A DNA stretch of 34,790 nt from DATLZC01 sp037444005. GTDB taxonomy: Bacteria; Chloroflexota; Dehalococcoidia; DSTF01; JACRBR01. The notes under the pieces were generated by a model. It was given only the letters and a program-made list of their open reading frames with translations, made no database searches and was not told the DNA's origin. Made by a program: the position numbers and the translations under genes. Below, in pieces: positions 1 through 8,361 of the stretch (within the stretch, counting starts at the first letter, position 1; each line of letters opens with the position of its first letter). The stretch is from positions 1 through 34,790 of the forward strand of contig JBBING010000018.1 in assembly GCA_037444005.1 (NCBI GenBank), given 5' to 3'.

Positions 1-27
1 GCCACCCATGCTCCAGAAAGGAGGTAG

Positions 28-55
28 GTGTACGGCATGTACTGGACCCGTACAC
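28..55. repeat. Perfect 8-bp inverted repeat upstream of rplS
   Basis: GTGTACGG (28-35) and CCGTACAC (48-55) are exact reverse complements around a 12-base loop. The hairpin lies just after a strong AAAGGAGG (17-24) and is followed by TTCTT. It could be a terminator for a gene left of the window, or a leader hairpin that places the ATG at 37 in its loop. The sequence alone does not decide. Confidence 0.45.
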
Positions 56-58
56 TTC

Positions 59-87
59 TTGCCGCACGCCGGAGCGTCCGATACCAT
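59..87 (+). promoter_or_regulatory. Possible rplS promoter (TTGCCG-N17-TACCAT)
   Basis: TTGCCG (59-64) and TACCAT (82-87) are separated by 17 bases. The expected transcript start is close to ATG 97, the start that gives a normal-length L19. The mRNA would then be leaderless or nearly so. This is a motif match only. Confidence 0.35.
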
Positions 88-96
88 GCCCGCGTC

Positions 97-450
97 ATGA
101 GCGTCGACCTCAGCCAGTACGTCCCCGTTACGCCCAACGAGCGCATCGCCGACTTCCAGCCCGGCGACACCGTGCGCGTGCACGTGAAGGTCGTCGAGGG
201 CGACCGCGAGCGTGTGCAGGCGTTCGAGGGTGTCGTGCTCCGGCGCCGCAGCGGCCCGACGCCGACGTTCACCGTCCGGCGTGTCAGCAACGGGGTCGGC
301 GTGGAGCGCACGTTCCTGTTGCACTCGGCGCGAATCGAGAAGATCGAGCTCGTCCGGCAGGGGAAGGTCCGGCGGGCGCGCCTGTACTACCTCCGCGGGC
401 GGACGGGCAAGGCGGCGCGCATCAAGGAACGCGGACGCCAGCAGAAGTAG
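97..450 (+). CDS. rplS: 50S ribosomal protein L19
   Basis: L19 is a large-subunit protein at the 30S-50S interface. The family core is clear: a PGDTVRVHVKV stretch near residue 24, an FEGVVLRRR stretch, then SNGVGVERTF and an RRARLYYLRGR C-terminal segment. From ATG 97 the protein has 117 residues, the usual L19 length. An in-frame ATG at 37 (and GTG at 28) would add 20 or more residues unlike the family N-terminus. However, the only good Shine-Dalgarno (AAAGGAGG, 17-24) serves those upstream codons, while ATG 97 has no ribosome site but has a promoter-like pair before it. I prefer 97 on family length and treat 37 as an open alternative. The usual neighbours (rpsP, trmD) would lie left of the window. 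Identity is certain; the start is not. Confidence 0.93.
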   Translation: MSVDLSQYVPVTPNERIADFQPGDTVRVHVKVVEGDRERVQAFEGVVLRRRSGPTPTFTVRRVSNGVGVERTFLLHSARIEKIELVRQGKVRRARLYYLRGRTGKAARIKERGRQQK

Positions 451-508
451 CTTCCATCCTCCGGCCTCGCTGTGCCAGCGGCGGCTGCGGTCGTCGCGGC
501 CCGCGCAC

Positions 509-514
509 TAGACT
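509..514 (+). promoter_or_regulatory. Candidate -10 box for a leaderless priA mRNA
   Basis: TAGACT ends six bases before the GTG start at 521, so transcription would begin at or beside the start codon. No convincing -35 is seen. The same six-base spacing recurs at several other genes in the window. Confidence 0.35.
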
Positions 515-520
515 GCCCGT

Positions 521-2989
521 GTGGAAGACGCGCCCCGCTTCGCCGACGTGGCGGTCAACTCCGGCCTGCCGCATCGCCAGGCGTTCTCGTACGCCGTCCC
601 TCCGCGCATGGGTGTCGACGTCGGGTTCGGGGTCTACGTGCCCTTCGGCCGGCGGACGCTCCAGGGCGTCGTCGTGCGCATCACCGACGCGCCGGGCTAC
701 CCCGAAGTGCGAGAGATCGCGGGCGTCATCGGGGATGGACCGGTGGTATCTCCGGAGCGCGTCGAGCTGGCCCTCTGGATGGCGGATTACTACCTCGCGC
801 CGCTGTTCGACGCCCTCGCGCTGACCCTTCCCCCCGGATTCGAGCAACGCCCGCTGACCACGGTGCGCGCACTGGTCCGGCGCGAAGAGCTGGACGCGCT
901 GCGCCTCCCGCCGCGGCAGCGCGAGATCATGGAAGCGCTGCTCGAGCTGGGGGAGGCGAGCCCCGAGCGGTTGGAGAAGGCGACAGGGCAGCGCAGCGTC
1001 GCCGGGCCGTTGAGCCTCCTCGAGCGCCGAGGGTTCGTGGAGCGACGCTACGCGCTCGGCCGGCCGGCGGTGGGGCCGAAAGTGGTGACGATCGCGGCGC
1101 TGACCGCGACGCGGGAGGAGGCGCTGGAGCGCGCGGAGGCGCGGGCGCGCGCGAGCCGGCGCGCCCGCGCCCTTCGGTTCCTCGCGGAAGCGGCAGAAGC
1201 GACGGTGGCCGCGTTGCGGGAAGCGACGGGCATCGATCGCCGTGGGCTCGCCGCGCTCCAAAGCGAAGGGCTGATCGCCCTGCGGGAAGAGCGGGTCGAG
1301 CGCGACCCCCTAGTCGAGATGCGGGTCCCGCTCCGACCGCCTCCCGAGCTGACGCCCGCGCAGGAGGTGGTGTACCGCGAGATCGAGGAGTCGATTCGCT
1401 TTCCCGCGCCGGGCAGGCCGCGGCGGTTCCTCCTTCACGGCGTCACCGGCGCCGGAAAGACGGAGGTGTACCTCCGCGCTCTGCAGGCGGCGGTCGAGGT
1501 GGGCAAGCGGGGCATTGTGCTCGTACCCGAGATCGCGCTGACCCCGCAAACGGTCCGCCGCTTCGCCGAGCGCTTCCCTGGTCGCGTCGCCGTGATCCAT
1601 AGCGGGCTATCGGAAGGCGAGCGGTACGACCAGTGGCACGGCATTCGCGACGGGCGCTACGACGTGGTCATCGGCGCGCGGTCTGCGTTGTTCGCGCCCC
1701 AACCCGACTTGGGGCTCATCATCGTGGACGAAGAGCACGAATGGACGTACAAGCAGCACGACCCGCCGCCGCGGTATCACGCGCGTGAGGTCGCCGAGCA
1801 GCTCGCCCGCCTCACGGGGGCGACGCTCGTGCTCGGGTCGGCGACGCCCGATCTCGTCTCGTATTACCGGGCGCAGAAGGGACACTACCGCCTCCTCACG
1901 CTCGATGAGCGCGTGCGCGCGACGCCCGCTCCCGACGGGGGTGTCGAGCTCTCGACTACGGCGGCGCTTCCACCCATCACCGTGGTGGACCTCAGAGAAG
2001 AGCTGCGCACGGGCAATCGCAGCATTTTCAGCCGCGCCCTGCAGCTCGCGCTCCGGCGCACCCTCGATCACGGGGAGCAGGCGATCCTGTTTTTGAACCG
2101 CAGGGGAGCCGCCGGGTTCTTGCAGTGCCGCGACTGCGGCTACGTGCCCGAGTGCTCGTCGTGCGACATCGCGCTCACGTATCACCGGGAGGCCGACCGG
2201 CTCGTCTGCCACCTCTGCAACCGCAGGCGGCGCCTGCCCGAGCGTTGTCCCGTGTGCGAAAGTGAGCGCATCCGGATGCTCGGGGTGGGCGTCGAGCGCG
2301 TCGAGGAGGAGGTGCGCCGCCTGTTTCCCGAAGCTCGTGTGCTGCGATGGGACCGCGACGTCACGGGACGCCGGGGAGCGCACGAGCGCATCCTCGCGCA
2401 GTTCCTGGCGGGAGAGGCCGATGTGCTGGTGGGCACTCAGATGCTGGCGAAGGGCCTCGATTTCCCGGCAGTCACCCTCGTCGGTATCGTGTCCGCCGAC
2501 GTCGGGCTGCATCTGCCCGATGTGCGAGCGAGCGAGCGCGCGTTCCAGGTGCTGACGCAGGTCGCGGGCCGGGCGGGCCGGGCCGCGCTCGACGGGCGAG
2601 TCATTCTCCAGACATACACACCGGAGCATCCCGCCATCGAACACGCAGCGCGCCACGACTACGAGGGGTTCTACCGTCACGAGATCGAGCTCCGGCGGCG
2701 CGCGGGGTATCCGCCGTTCGCGCGACTGGTCAAGCTGACGTTCCAGCACACGTCGGCGACGTACGCCTTCGAAGAGGCGCGGCGGGTCGAACGGCTGCTC
2801 CGCAACGAGCGCGATCGTCGCGGCCTCGACATCGACATCCGGGGTCCGGCGCCGGCGTATGTCGCCCGCGTACGGGGACGCTGGCGCTGGCAGATCGTGC
2901 TGAAGGGGCTCGACCCCGCGGAACTCGTGCGCGACCTCGCGCTCCCGCAGAACTGGTCCATCGACGTCGACCCCGTGACCCTCCTGTGA
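521..2989 (+). CDS. priA: Primosomal replication restart helicase PriA
   Basis: PriA is the 3'-to-5' superfamily 2 helicase that recognises stalled forks and reloads the replicative helicase. The 822-residue protein shows an N-terminal 3'BD-like domain, a Walker A motif (GVTGAGKT, about residue 307), a DEEH box (residues 403-406) and an aromatic-rich loop just after it. A zinc-binding insertion with cysteines in CxxC-type pairs runs from about 536 to 576. The helicase C domain and PriA C-terminal domain follow. The length is at the upper end for PriA. The start is GTG 521; there is no Shine-Dalgarno, but a TAGACT box lies six bases upstream, so a leaderless mRNA is likely. The gene is 70 bases after rplS and 99 bases before def. 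Genes for DnaB, DnaT or other primosome partners are not in the window. Confidence 0.95.
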   Translation: MEDAPRFADVAVNSGLPHRQAFSYAVPPRMGVDVGFGVYVPFGRRTLQGVVVRITDAPGYPEVREIAGVIGDGPVVSPERVELALWMADYYLAPLFDALALTLPPGFEQRPLTTVRALVRREELDALRLPPRQREIMEALLELGEASPERLEKATGQRSVAGPLSLLERRGFVERRYALGRPAVGPKVVTIAALTATREEALERAEARARASRRARALRFLAEAAEATVAALREATGIDRRGLAALQSEGLIALREERVERDPLVEMRVPLRPPPELTPAQEVVYREIEESIRFPAPGRPRRFLLHGVTGAGKTEVYLRALQAAVEVGKRGIVLVPEIALTPQTVRRFAERFPGRVAVIHSGLSEGERYDQWHGIRDGRYDVVIGARSALFAPQPDLGLIIVDEEHEWTYKQHDPPPRYHAREVAEQLARLTGATLVLGSATPDLVSYYRAQKGHYRLLTLDERVRATPAPDGGVELSTTAALPPITVVDLREELRTGNRSIFSRALQLALRRTLDHGEQAILFLNRRGAAGFLQCRDCGYVPECSSCDIALTYHREADRLVCHLCNRRRRLPERCPVCESERIRMLGVGVERVEEEVRRLFPEARVLRWDRDVTGRRGAHERILAQFLAGEADVLVGTQMLAKGLDFPAVTLVGIVSADVGLHLPDVRASERAFQVLTQVAGRAGRAALDGRVILQTYTPEHPAIEHAARHDYEGFYRHEIELRRRAGYPPFARLVKLTFQHTSATYAFEEARRVERLLRNERDRRGLDIDIRGPAPAYVARVRGRWRWQIVLKGLDPAELVRDLALPQNWSIDVDPVTLL

Positions 2990-3088
2990 GCGTCTCGCTC
3001 CGCCGTTCGTTCGCCGCGCGAAGGCGATGACGATAGAATGGGGCGCAGCCTTTCGCGTTCCGAACGACGCCGCTAACGGGAGATGCCG

Positions 3089-3640
3089 ATGTCCATCCTG
3101 CCGATTCGCACCATCAATCCGAAGAAGCGCAAGGGGCCGCCGTCCGCCGGCTTCACGAGCGACCCCGTGCTCCGCCAGAAGACGAAGAAGGTCTCGCGCA
3201 TCGACGAGTCGATCCAGAAGCTGATCGACGACATGATCGAGACCATGTACGCGGCCCGTGGCGTCGGACTGGCGGCGCCCCAGGTGGGCGTATCGCTTCG
3301 GGTCTGCGTCATCGGCATGCCAGACCAGGAGCCCTTCGCCTTGATCAACCCGGAGATCGTCAAGAAGTCGGGTCTCAGGCGCGTGTGGGAGGGCTGTCTC
3401 TCCATTCCCGGGTTCCAGGCGCTCGTTCCCCGCTCGGAAAAGGTCACCGTGAAGGGCCTCGACCGGAACGGTAAAGAGGTCCGCATCAAGGCCGAGAACG
3501 ACCTGCTGGCGCAGGCGCTCGAACACGAAATCGACCATCTCGACGGCGTGCTCTACATCGACTACCTCGAGGACATGGAGGAGCTCGTCTCCGTCGAGCC
3601 CGCCGAGGAGGAGGCCGAGGAGGTGGAGGTGGGCCTCTAG
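3089..3640 (+). CDS. def: Peptide deformylase
   Basis: This metalloenzyme removes the formyl group from the initiator methionine of new proteins. All three family motifs are present: GVGLAAPQ (residues 58-65), EGCLS (101-105, with the metal-binding Cys103) and HEIDH (146-150). From ATG 3089 the protein has 183 residues. This start is preferred over ATG 3083 because GGGAG (3078-3082) is then six bases upstream. Two features are unusual. A basic, Pro-containing segment of about 15 residues (around 10-24) lies between the first strand and the DPVLR motif, and the C-terminus ends in an acidic Glu-rich tail. A TAGAAT at 3034-3039 could be a -10 box, but no good -35 goes with it. The nucleotidyltransferase gene follows 15 bases downstream, so co-transcription is likely. 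Confidence 0.96.
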   Translation: MSILPIRTINPKKRKGPPSAGFTSDPVLRQKTKKVSRIDESIQKLIDDMIETMYAARGVGLAAPQVGVSLRVCVIGMPDQEPFALINPEIVKKSGLRRVWEGCLSIPGFQALVPRSEKVTVKGLDRNGKEVRIKAENDLLAQALEHEIDHLDGVLYIDYLEDMEELVSVEPAEEEAEEVEVGL

Positions 3641-3655
3641 GCCCCTCTGCCCTCC

Positions 3656-5143
3656 ATGCGCGCGGCATCGCTGCTCGACCGCTTGCCCCCGGACGTGCGC
3701 GAGCTCGTCGCGCGCATCTCGCGGCAGCCGGGCTTCGCCCGCGCATATCTCGTCGGCGGGACCGTGCGCGACCTGCTCCTGCGGCGTCCCGTGCGCGATC
3801 TCGACCTCGCGACGCCTGGGGATGCGTTGCCCGCCGCGCGGGCGCTCGCCGATGCCCTCGGCGGCCACTTCGTTCCTCTGAGCGAAGCGCACCATGTGGC
3901 GCGCGTCGTCCTGGACGACGGCCCGGTGGCCGTCATCGACCTCGCGACACTGCGGGGCGCCATCGACGACGACCTGCGAGCCCGGGACTTCACGGTCGAC
4001 GCCGTGGCGGTCCGTCTGGACGGCCAGGGAGACGTCGTCGATCCCGCGGGCGGCGTGCGGGACGCTCGCCTCGGGGTCCTGCGAGGGGTGTCGCCCGCGG
4101 CGTTCGACGACGATCCGCTGCGGCTGCTCCGTCTGGTCCGTCTTTCAGCCGAGCTCGACTTCCGGGTCGACGTGGCCACGGCAGAGCTCGCGCGGACGAA
4201 GGCGGCGCTCCTTCCGCGGGTGGCTCCGGAGCGCCGGCGGGACGAGCTCGTGCGGCTGCTCGCGACCGACCGCGCAGCGGCGGGGCTTCGGCTTATGGAC
4301 CGCCTGGGCCTTCTCAACGTCGAGCTCCCGGAGGTGTGCGCGGGCCGCGGTGTGACGCAGCCAGTCGAGCACTATTACGACGTGTTCGAGCACGCGTTGG
4401 CGACGGTCGAGGCGCTGGACGCGCTGGCGTCGGCTCGGCCGCCGGAGGGGCGACTTCGCGCGGCGTGGGAGGCGTGGTGGGAGGCGTTCGCCTTTGCGGA
4501 CCTGCGGGCGTATCTCGACGAGGAGCCGGTGTCGGGGCGGCCGCGCAGGGCCCTGCTAAAGCTCGCAGGCCTGTTGCACGACGTGGCGAAGCCCGAGACG
4601 CGAGCGCCGGACGACACCGGGCGTATCCGCTTCTTCGGGCACGCCGAGGTGGGCGCGCGGACGGCGCAACGAATCATGGAGCGCCTGCGTTTCAGTCACC
4701 GGGAAGCCGCGTGGGTGGCGACGCTGGTCGAAGAACACTTGCGGCCGTTACAATTAGCGTCGCCCGGCGAGGCGCCCACCCGTCGAGCGCTCCGTCGCTT
4801 CTTCCGGGACACCGGGGACGCGGCGCCCGGCCTGTTGTTGCTCAGCCTGGCGGACCATCTGGCGGCGCGCGGCCCGCGAGCCGACGAAGCCGGCTGGCGG
4901 GCGCACATCGCGTATCTGGCCTCGGTGCTGCGCGCCGGGCTCGAGGATGAGGAGATCGCCCGGCCGCCGCGGCTCGTGACCGGGCACGACATCATGGCGG
5001 CGCTCGGCATCGGGCCGGGTCCTGACGTGGGCCGCTTCCTTCGGGCCGTCGACGAGGCCCAGGAGGCGGGCGACGTCACCACACGCGAGGAAGCGTTGAC
5101 GCTGGTCCGGCGGCTGGCCGCCCGCGAGGCGAATCGAACATGA
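3656..5143 (+). CDS. CCA tRNA nucleotidyltransferase / poly(A) polymerase family protein with HD domain
   Basis: The class II nucleotidyltransferase head is clear: LVGGTVRDLLL at about residues 32-42, then the metal-binding DLD (48-50), then the RDFTVDAVA segment. A family linker and RNA-binding region follow, then an HD phosphohydrolase domain with LLHD (His308-Asp309). The 495-residue length fits HD-containing CCA-adding enzymes or the related poly(A) polymerases. The usual role is building or repairing the CCA end of tRNAs in the cytoplasm; tail specificity (CCA, A or CC) cannot be read from motifs. The tRNA-Lys in this window already encodes CCA, which would make this a repair role for that tRNA. 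ATG 3656 has no good ribosome site, so coupling to def is possible. The stop overlaps the yajC start as ATGA. Confidence 0.85.
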   Translation: MRAASLLDRLPPDVRELVARISRQPGFARAYLVGGTVRDLLLRRPVRDLDLATPGDALPAARALADALGGHFVPLSEAHHVARVVLDDGPVAVIDLATLRGAIDDDLRARDFTVDAVAVRLDGQGDVVDPAGGVRDARLGVLRGVSPAAFDDDPLRLLRLVRLSAELDFRVDVATAELARTKAALLPRVAPERRRDELVRLLATDRAAAGLRLMDRLGLLNVELPEVCAGRGVTQPVEHYYDVFEHALATVEALDALASARPPEGRLRAAWEAWWEAFAFADLRAYLDEEPVSGRPRRALLKLAGLLHDVAKPETRAPDDTGRIRFFGHAEVGARTAQRIMERLRFSHREAAWVATLVEEHLRPLQLASPGEAPTRRALRRFFRDTGDAAPGLLLLSLADHLAARGPRADEAGWRAHIAYLASVLRAGLEDEEIARPPRLVTGHDIMAALGIGPGPDVGRFLRAVDEAQEAGDVTTREEALTLVRRLAAREANRT

Positions 5144-5481
5144 ACGCAGCGGAACTCGGCTTCGTCATCGTCGTCGGCGTCATTATCGCCTTCTACCTGG
5201 TCGTCATCCGGCCGATGACGCAGGAGCAGAAGCGGCAGCAGCAGGACATCCGGAACCTGCGGGTCGGCGACGAAGTGCTGACAGCCGGGGGACTCATCGC
5301 CACTGTGAAAGAGATCCACGTCCCCGATCAGGGGCCGGTCGAGCTCGTGCTCACGCTCGCGCCGGGGGTCGAGGTGCGCGCCCTGACGTCCGCCGTGGCC
5401 CGCCGGCTCAAGTCGGCGGACGCTCCACAGGCGGCCGAGTCGACGTCTCCGGGCCGCCGTGAGAAGGAGGCCGGCGCGTGA
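5140..5481 (+). CDS. yajC: Preprotein translocase subunit YajC
   Basis: YajC is a small single-span membrane protein that associates with SecDF and YidC at the Sec translocon. The 113-residue protein has an N-terminal membrane segment (about residues 6-25, ending in VVIRPMTQEQKR). The conserved cytoplasmic LRVGDEVLTAGG and GLIATVKEI stretch follows. The start overlaps the stop of the preceding gene (ATGA), and its own stop overlaps the secD GTG start (GTGA), so translation of the yajC-secD-secF run is probably coupled. The identity is supported by both sequence and gene order. Confidence 0.94.
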   Translation: MNAAELGFVIVVGVIIAFYLVVIRPMTQEQKRQQQDIRNLRVGDEVLTAGGLIATVKEIHVPDQGPVELVLTLAPGVEVRALTSAVARRLKSADAPQAAESTSPGRREKEAGA

Positions 5482-7304
5482 GCCTCCTGTCTCGCTGGCG
5501 GTATTATCTGCTCTCCCTCGTCATCTTCGTCATTACGGGGCTCGCCATCGTCGCGGTGTGGCCGTCCGAGCCGGACCGCTATCTGCCCGACGCCATCCCG
5601 TGGCCGGAGGGCCGGGGCATCCACATCAAGGTCCCCTGGATCAAAGACGGCCGGCTGACGCTCGTCGACGTGAAACGCCGCGGCATGACGCTCGGGCTCG
5701 ATCTCCGGGGCGGTACGCGGCTCGTCCTCGAACCCGACCCCGCCGCGCTGGCGAGCGCGGATATCGACGTCGGCGACGCCCTCGATCAGGCGCAGCGAGT
5801 CATCGAGCGGCGCATCAACGCCTTCGGCGTCGCCGAATCCGAGATCTCGCGCGTCGGCAACGATCGCATCTCAGTGCAGGTCCCGGGGCTGTCGATTACG
5901 GAGGCTCAGAACCGCATCGGACGGACGGCGCTGCTCCAGGTGTGCGAGCCCGTCACCAACGAAGCGGGCGAAGTCGCGATTGTGCGCAGCGGCCAGGTGA
6001 AATACCGCCCGGGGAGCTGCGAACCGGCGCGCGACGCGCAGGGCAACTTCCTCGTCGTCGTGAGCCCCACGCCTGCGGCCGGCTCGCCCACCCCTTCGCC
6101 GACGCCGGAGGAGGAATTCGGCCCCGCGCCGCCAACAGCGACGCCCACGCCCGAAGGCGCGGCGGCCCCCGAGACGACGGCGACCCCCGAGCCGCAGCCG
6201 ACGGAGGAGACCAAGCCAGCCGAAGTCGAGTATGTCGGCGTCGATCAGTTCGACCCGAGCAAGACGCAGGCGCCGTTGCCGCGCGACCTCATCGTCTGGA
6301 AGCCGGCGACGGGCGAGCTCAACGGGGTCACGACCGAGCTCACGGGCAAGTATCTGAAGCCGACGACGAGCGTAGGCGCGCACCCGACGACAGGGGCGCC
6401 CATCCTCTACTTCGAGCTCAACGATGACGGCGGCGACCTTCTCGGACAGATCACCGGGCGGCTCAAGCCCGAAGGCGCCCGTTCGGGCTACCCCATGGCC
6501 TTCTTCCTGGACGGGGAGCCCATCCTGGGCGCCGACGGCCGGATCATCGCGCCGACCGTTCAGGACACCATCACGACGCAGGGAACCATCACCGGCCTCT
6601 CGCTGGATGATGCGCGCGAGCTCCGCACGCTGTTGAACGCGGGCGCTTTCCCGGTGCCTCTGCGCGTGGTGCAGGCGGACGAAGTGGACGCGACGCTGGG
6701 CGACCAGACGGTGCGGGACAGCGTGATGGCGGGCGAGGTGGCCCTGCTCCTCATCATGCTGTTCATGACGCTGTACTATCGCATGCCCGGCCTGCTGGCG
6801 TCCCTCGCGCTCGTGGTCTACACGTCCATCGTGCTGGCCATCTTCAAACTGTGGCCGGTCACGTTGACCCTGGCGGGTATCGCCGCCTTCGTCCTGTCGG
6901 TTGGGATGGCCGTCGACGCCAACATCTTGATCTTCGAGCGCATGCGGGAGGAGTTGCGTCTCGGGCGCAGCCTGCTCTCCGCGCTGGACGCCGGCTTCTC
7001 CCGGGCGTGGTCGTCCATCCGGGACAGCAACATCTCGACGCTCATCACCTGCGGCATTCTGTACTGGTTCGGAGACCAGTTCGACGCTGCGTTGGTGAAG
7101 GGCTTCGCCATCACGCTCGCCATCGGCGTCATCGTGAGCATGATCTCCGCGATTTCCGTGACGCGGACCTTCCTGCGGGTGGCGGTGCGCACGCCGGCGG
7201 TCCGCAATCTCGCGTTGTGGACAGCGGACCCGCCGCCCGAGCAGGGGCCGGCGCAGCCGAGCGTCCGGCCCGCGCCGTTGACGCCAGGGAGACCGCAGGA
7301 ATGA
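5478..7304 (+). CDS. secD: Protein translocase subunit SecD
   Basis: SecD is an RND-type membrane protein that, with SecF, uses the proton gradient to pull proteins through the Sec channel. The 608-residue protein shows an N-terminal membrane segment, the GLDLRGGTRLVLE motif near residue 75, a large extracytoplasmic P1 region and five further membrane segments. The conserved SVGMAVDANILIFERMREE motif lies in the fourth. Residues of about 195-250 form a Pro/Thr/Glu-rich insertion with repeated PTP and ATP units inside P1. It looks like a flexible linker and is absent from standard SecD. The start is GTG 5478 overlapping the yajC stop, and the stop overlaps the secF ATG. The C-terminal tail after the last membrane segment is Pro-rich. 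Confidence 0.95.
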   Translation: MSLLSRWRYYLLSLVIFVITGLAIVAVWPSEPDRYLPDAIPWPEGRGIHIKVPWIKDGRLTLVDVKRRGMTLGLDLRGGTRLVLEPDPAALASADIDVGDALDQAQRVIERRINAFGVAESEISRVGNDRISVQVPGLSITEAQNRIGRTALLQVCEPVTNEAGEVAIVRSGQVKYRPGSCEPARDAQGNFLVVVSPTPAAGSPTPSPTPEEEFGPAPPTATPTPEGAAAPETTATPEPQPTEETKPAEVEYVGVDQFDPSKTQAPLPRDLIVWKPATGELNGVTTELTGKYLKPTTSVGAHPTTGAPILYFELNDDGGDLLGQITGRLKPEGARSGYPMAFFLDGEPILGADGRIIAPTVQDTITTQGTITGLSLDDARELRTLLNAGAFPVPLRVVQADEVDATLGDQTVRDSVMAGEVALLLIMLFMTLYYRMPGLLASLALVVYTSIVLAIFKLWPVTLTLAGIAAFVLSVGMAVDANILIFERMREELRLGRSLLSALDAGFSRAWSSIRDSNISTLITCGILYWFGDQFDAALVKGFAITLAIGVIVSMISAISVTRTFLRVAVRTPAVRNLALWTADPPPEQGPAQPSVRPAPLTPGRPQE

Positions 7305-8344
7305 TCGACTTCGTCGGCAAGCGGAACTGGTTCTACCTGGCGTCCCTCATCGTGCTGATCCCGGGCGCGATCTCGCTGCTCATCCCGCCGAGGCTCAAGC
7401 CGGGCATTGAGTTCACGTCGGGCACGACCTTCAGCGTGAAGTTCACCGTCGACGTGAACAGCGAGCAGCTCAAGGCGGCGCTGTCCGACCTGGGACATCC
7501 TGAAGCGCGGGTGCAGCGGGCCAGCGATGGCTCCTTCCTCGTGCGCACCGAGGCGCTCGAGGGCGTGGCGGAGGCGCCGCCCATCGGCGCTGCGCCCCTC
7601 GGAGAAGCGGACCGCCTTCGGGAGGACCTCATCCAACGCTTCTGTCAGCGGGACGAGAACGGGGACTGCAAGCCGGGCACCATGGTGACCCCGGCGGGCG
7701 AACAGGACAAGTTCTACGACGTGAGCACCGTCTCCGGCACGGTGTCCCGCGAGATCGGGCGGAACGCCGCCATCGCGGTGGCGGCGGCCGCGGTGGCCAT
7801 CCTGCTGTACATCAGCTGGGCGTTCAGGTCGGTGCCCAACCCGGTGCGGTACGGCCTCGCCGCCATCATCGCCCTCGGGCACGACGTGTTGCTCGTCGTG
7901 GGCGCGTTCTCGCTCTTCGGGAAGCTCTTCGGGACCGAGATCAACACGATGTTCATCACCGGNNNNNNNNNNCTGCTCACCGTCATCGGGTTCAGCGTCC
8001 ACGACTCCATCGTGGTCTTCGACCGCATCCGCGAGACGGTGCGCGTGCACCCGCGACGGCCGTTCCCGATTTCGGTCAACACCAGCCTGATGCAGACGGT
8101 GGGGCGGTCGTTCAACACCTCGCTGACGCTGGTGTTCGCCATTCTGGCGCTGCTGCTCATCACCGGCCAAACCATCCGTCCGTTCCTGCTGGTCCTGCTC
8201 ATCGGCACCGTGACCGGCACGTACAGCTCGGTGTTCGTGGCGAGCATGCTGCTCGTGACGTGGCACGAAGGAGACATCCCGCGCCTCTTCCGGCGCTTCT
8301 TCCCCAAGCGGGAGGAGCGGGAGGCGCTGGCGCCGGGCGGGTAG
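7301..8344 (+). CDS. secF: Protein translocase subunit SecF (crosses an assembly gap)
   Basis: SecF pairs with SecD in proton-driven protein export. The sequence has the N-terminal membrane segment, the GIEFTSGTTF motif typical of SecF, an extracytoplasmic domain and the VIGFSVHDSIVVFDRIRE motif in the fourth membrane segment. Ten Ns at 7963-7972 fall inside the codons just before that motif. The reading frame is open on both sides and continues in the same frame across the Ns. Family members usually have one residue between FIT and LLTVIGFS, whereas the Ns create four. The true gap is therefore probably one base, and nine Ns look like filler. The ATG overlaps the secD stop. The DinB-like gene starts 17 bases downstream. 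Confidence 0.94.
   Translation: MIDFVGKRNWFYLASLIVLIPGAISLLIPPRLKPGIEFTSGTTFSVKFTVDVNSEQLKAALSDLGHPEARVQRASDGSFLVRTEALEGVAEAPPIGAAPLGEADRLREDLIQRFCQRDENGDCKPGTMVTPAGEQDKFYDVSTVSGTVSREIGRNAAIAVAAAAVAILLYISWAFRSVPNPVRYGLAAIIALGHDVLLVVGAFSLFGKLFGTEINTMFITXXXXLLTVIGFSVHDSIVVFDRIRETVRVHPRRPFPISVNTSLMQTVGRSFNTSLTLVFAILALLLITGQTIRPFLLVLLIGTVTGTYSSVFVASMLLVTWHEGDIPRLFRRFFPKREEREALAPGG
7963..7972. other. Assembly gap of ten Ns inside secF
   Basis: Ten consecutive N characters are visible. They keep the secF frame, but family spacing suggests the real distance is about one base. The number of Ns should not be read as a measured length. Confidence 0.99.
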
Positions 8345-8361
8345 CCGGAGGAGCGGTCGAG

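Noticed and set aside
11..30. AGAAAGGAGGT at the window start as the 3' end of a reversed 16S rRNA gene
   Set aside because: Flanking bases do not match the conserved 16S end (GGATCACCTCC), so it is only a strong ribosome site.
1607..3895. Long minus-strand open frame over priA, def and the nucleotidyltransferase
   Set aside because: It mirrors codon bias of three well-supported genes on the other strand and contains no recognisable domain.
7963..7972. secF as a broken gene
   Set aside because: The frame is open on both sides of the Ns and all SecF motifs are present; the break is an assembly gap.
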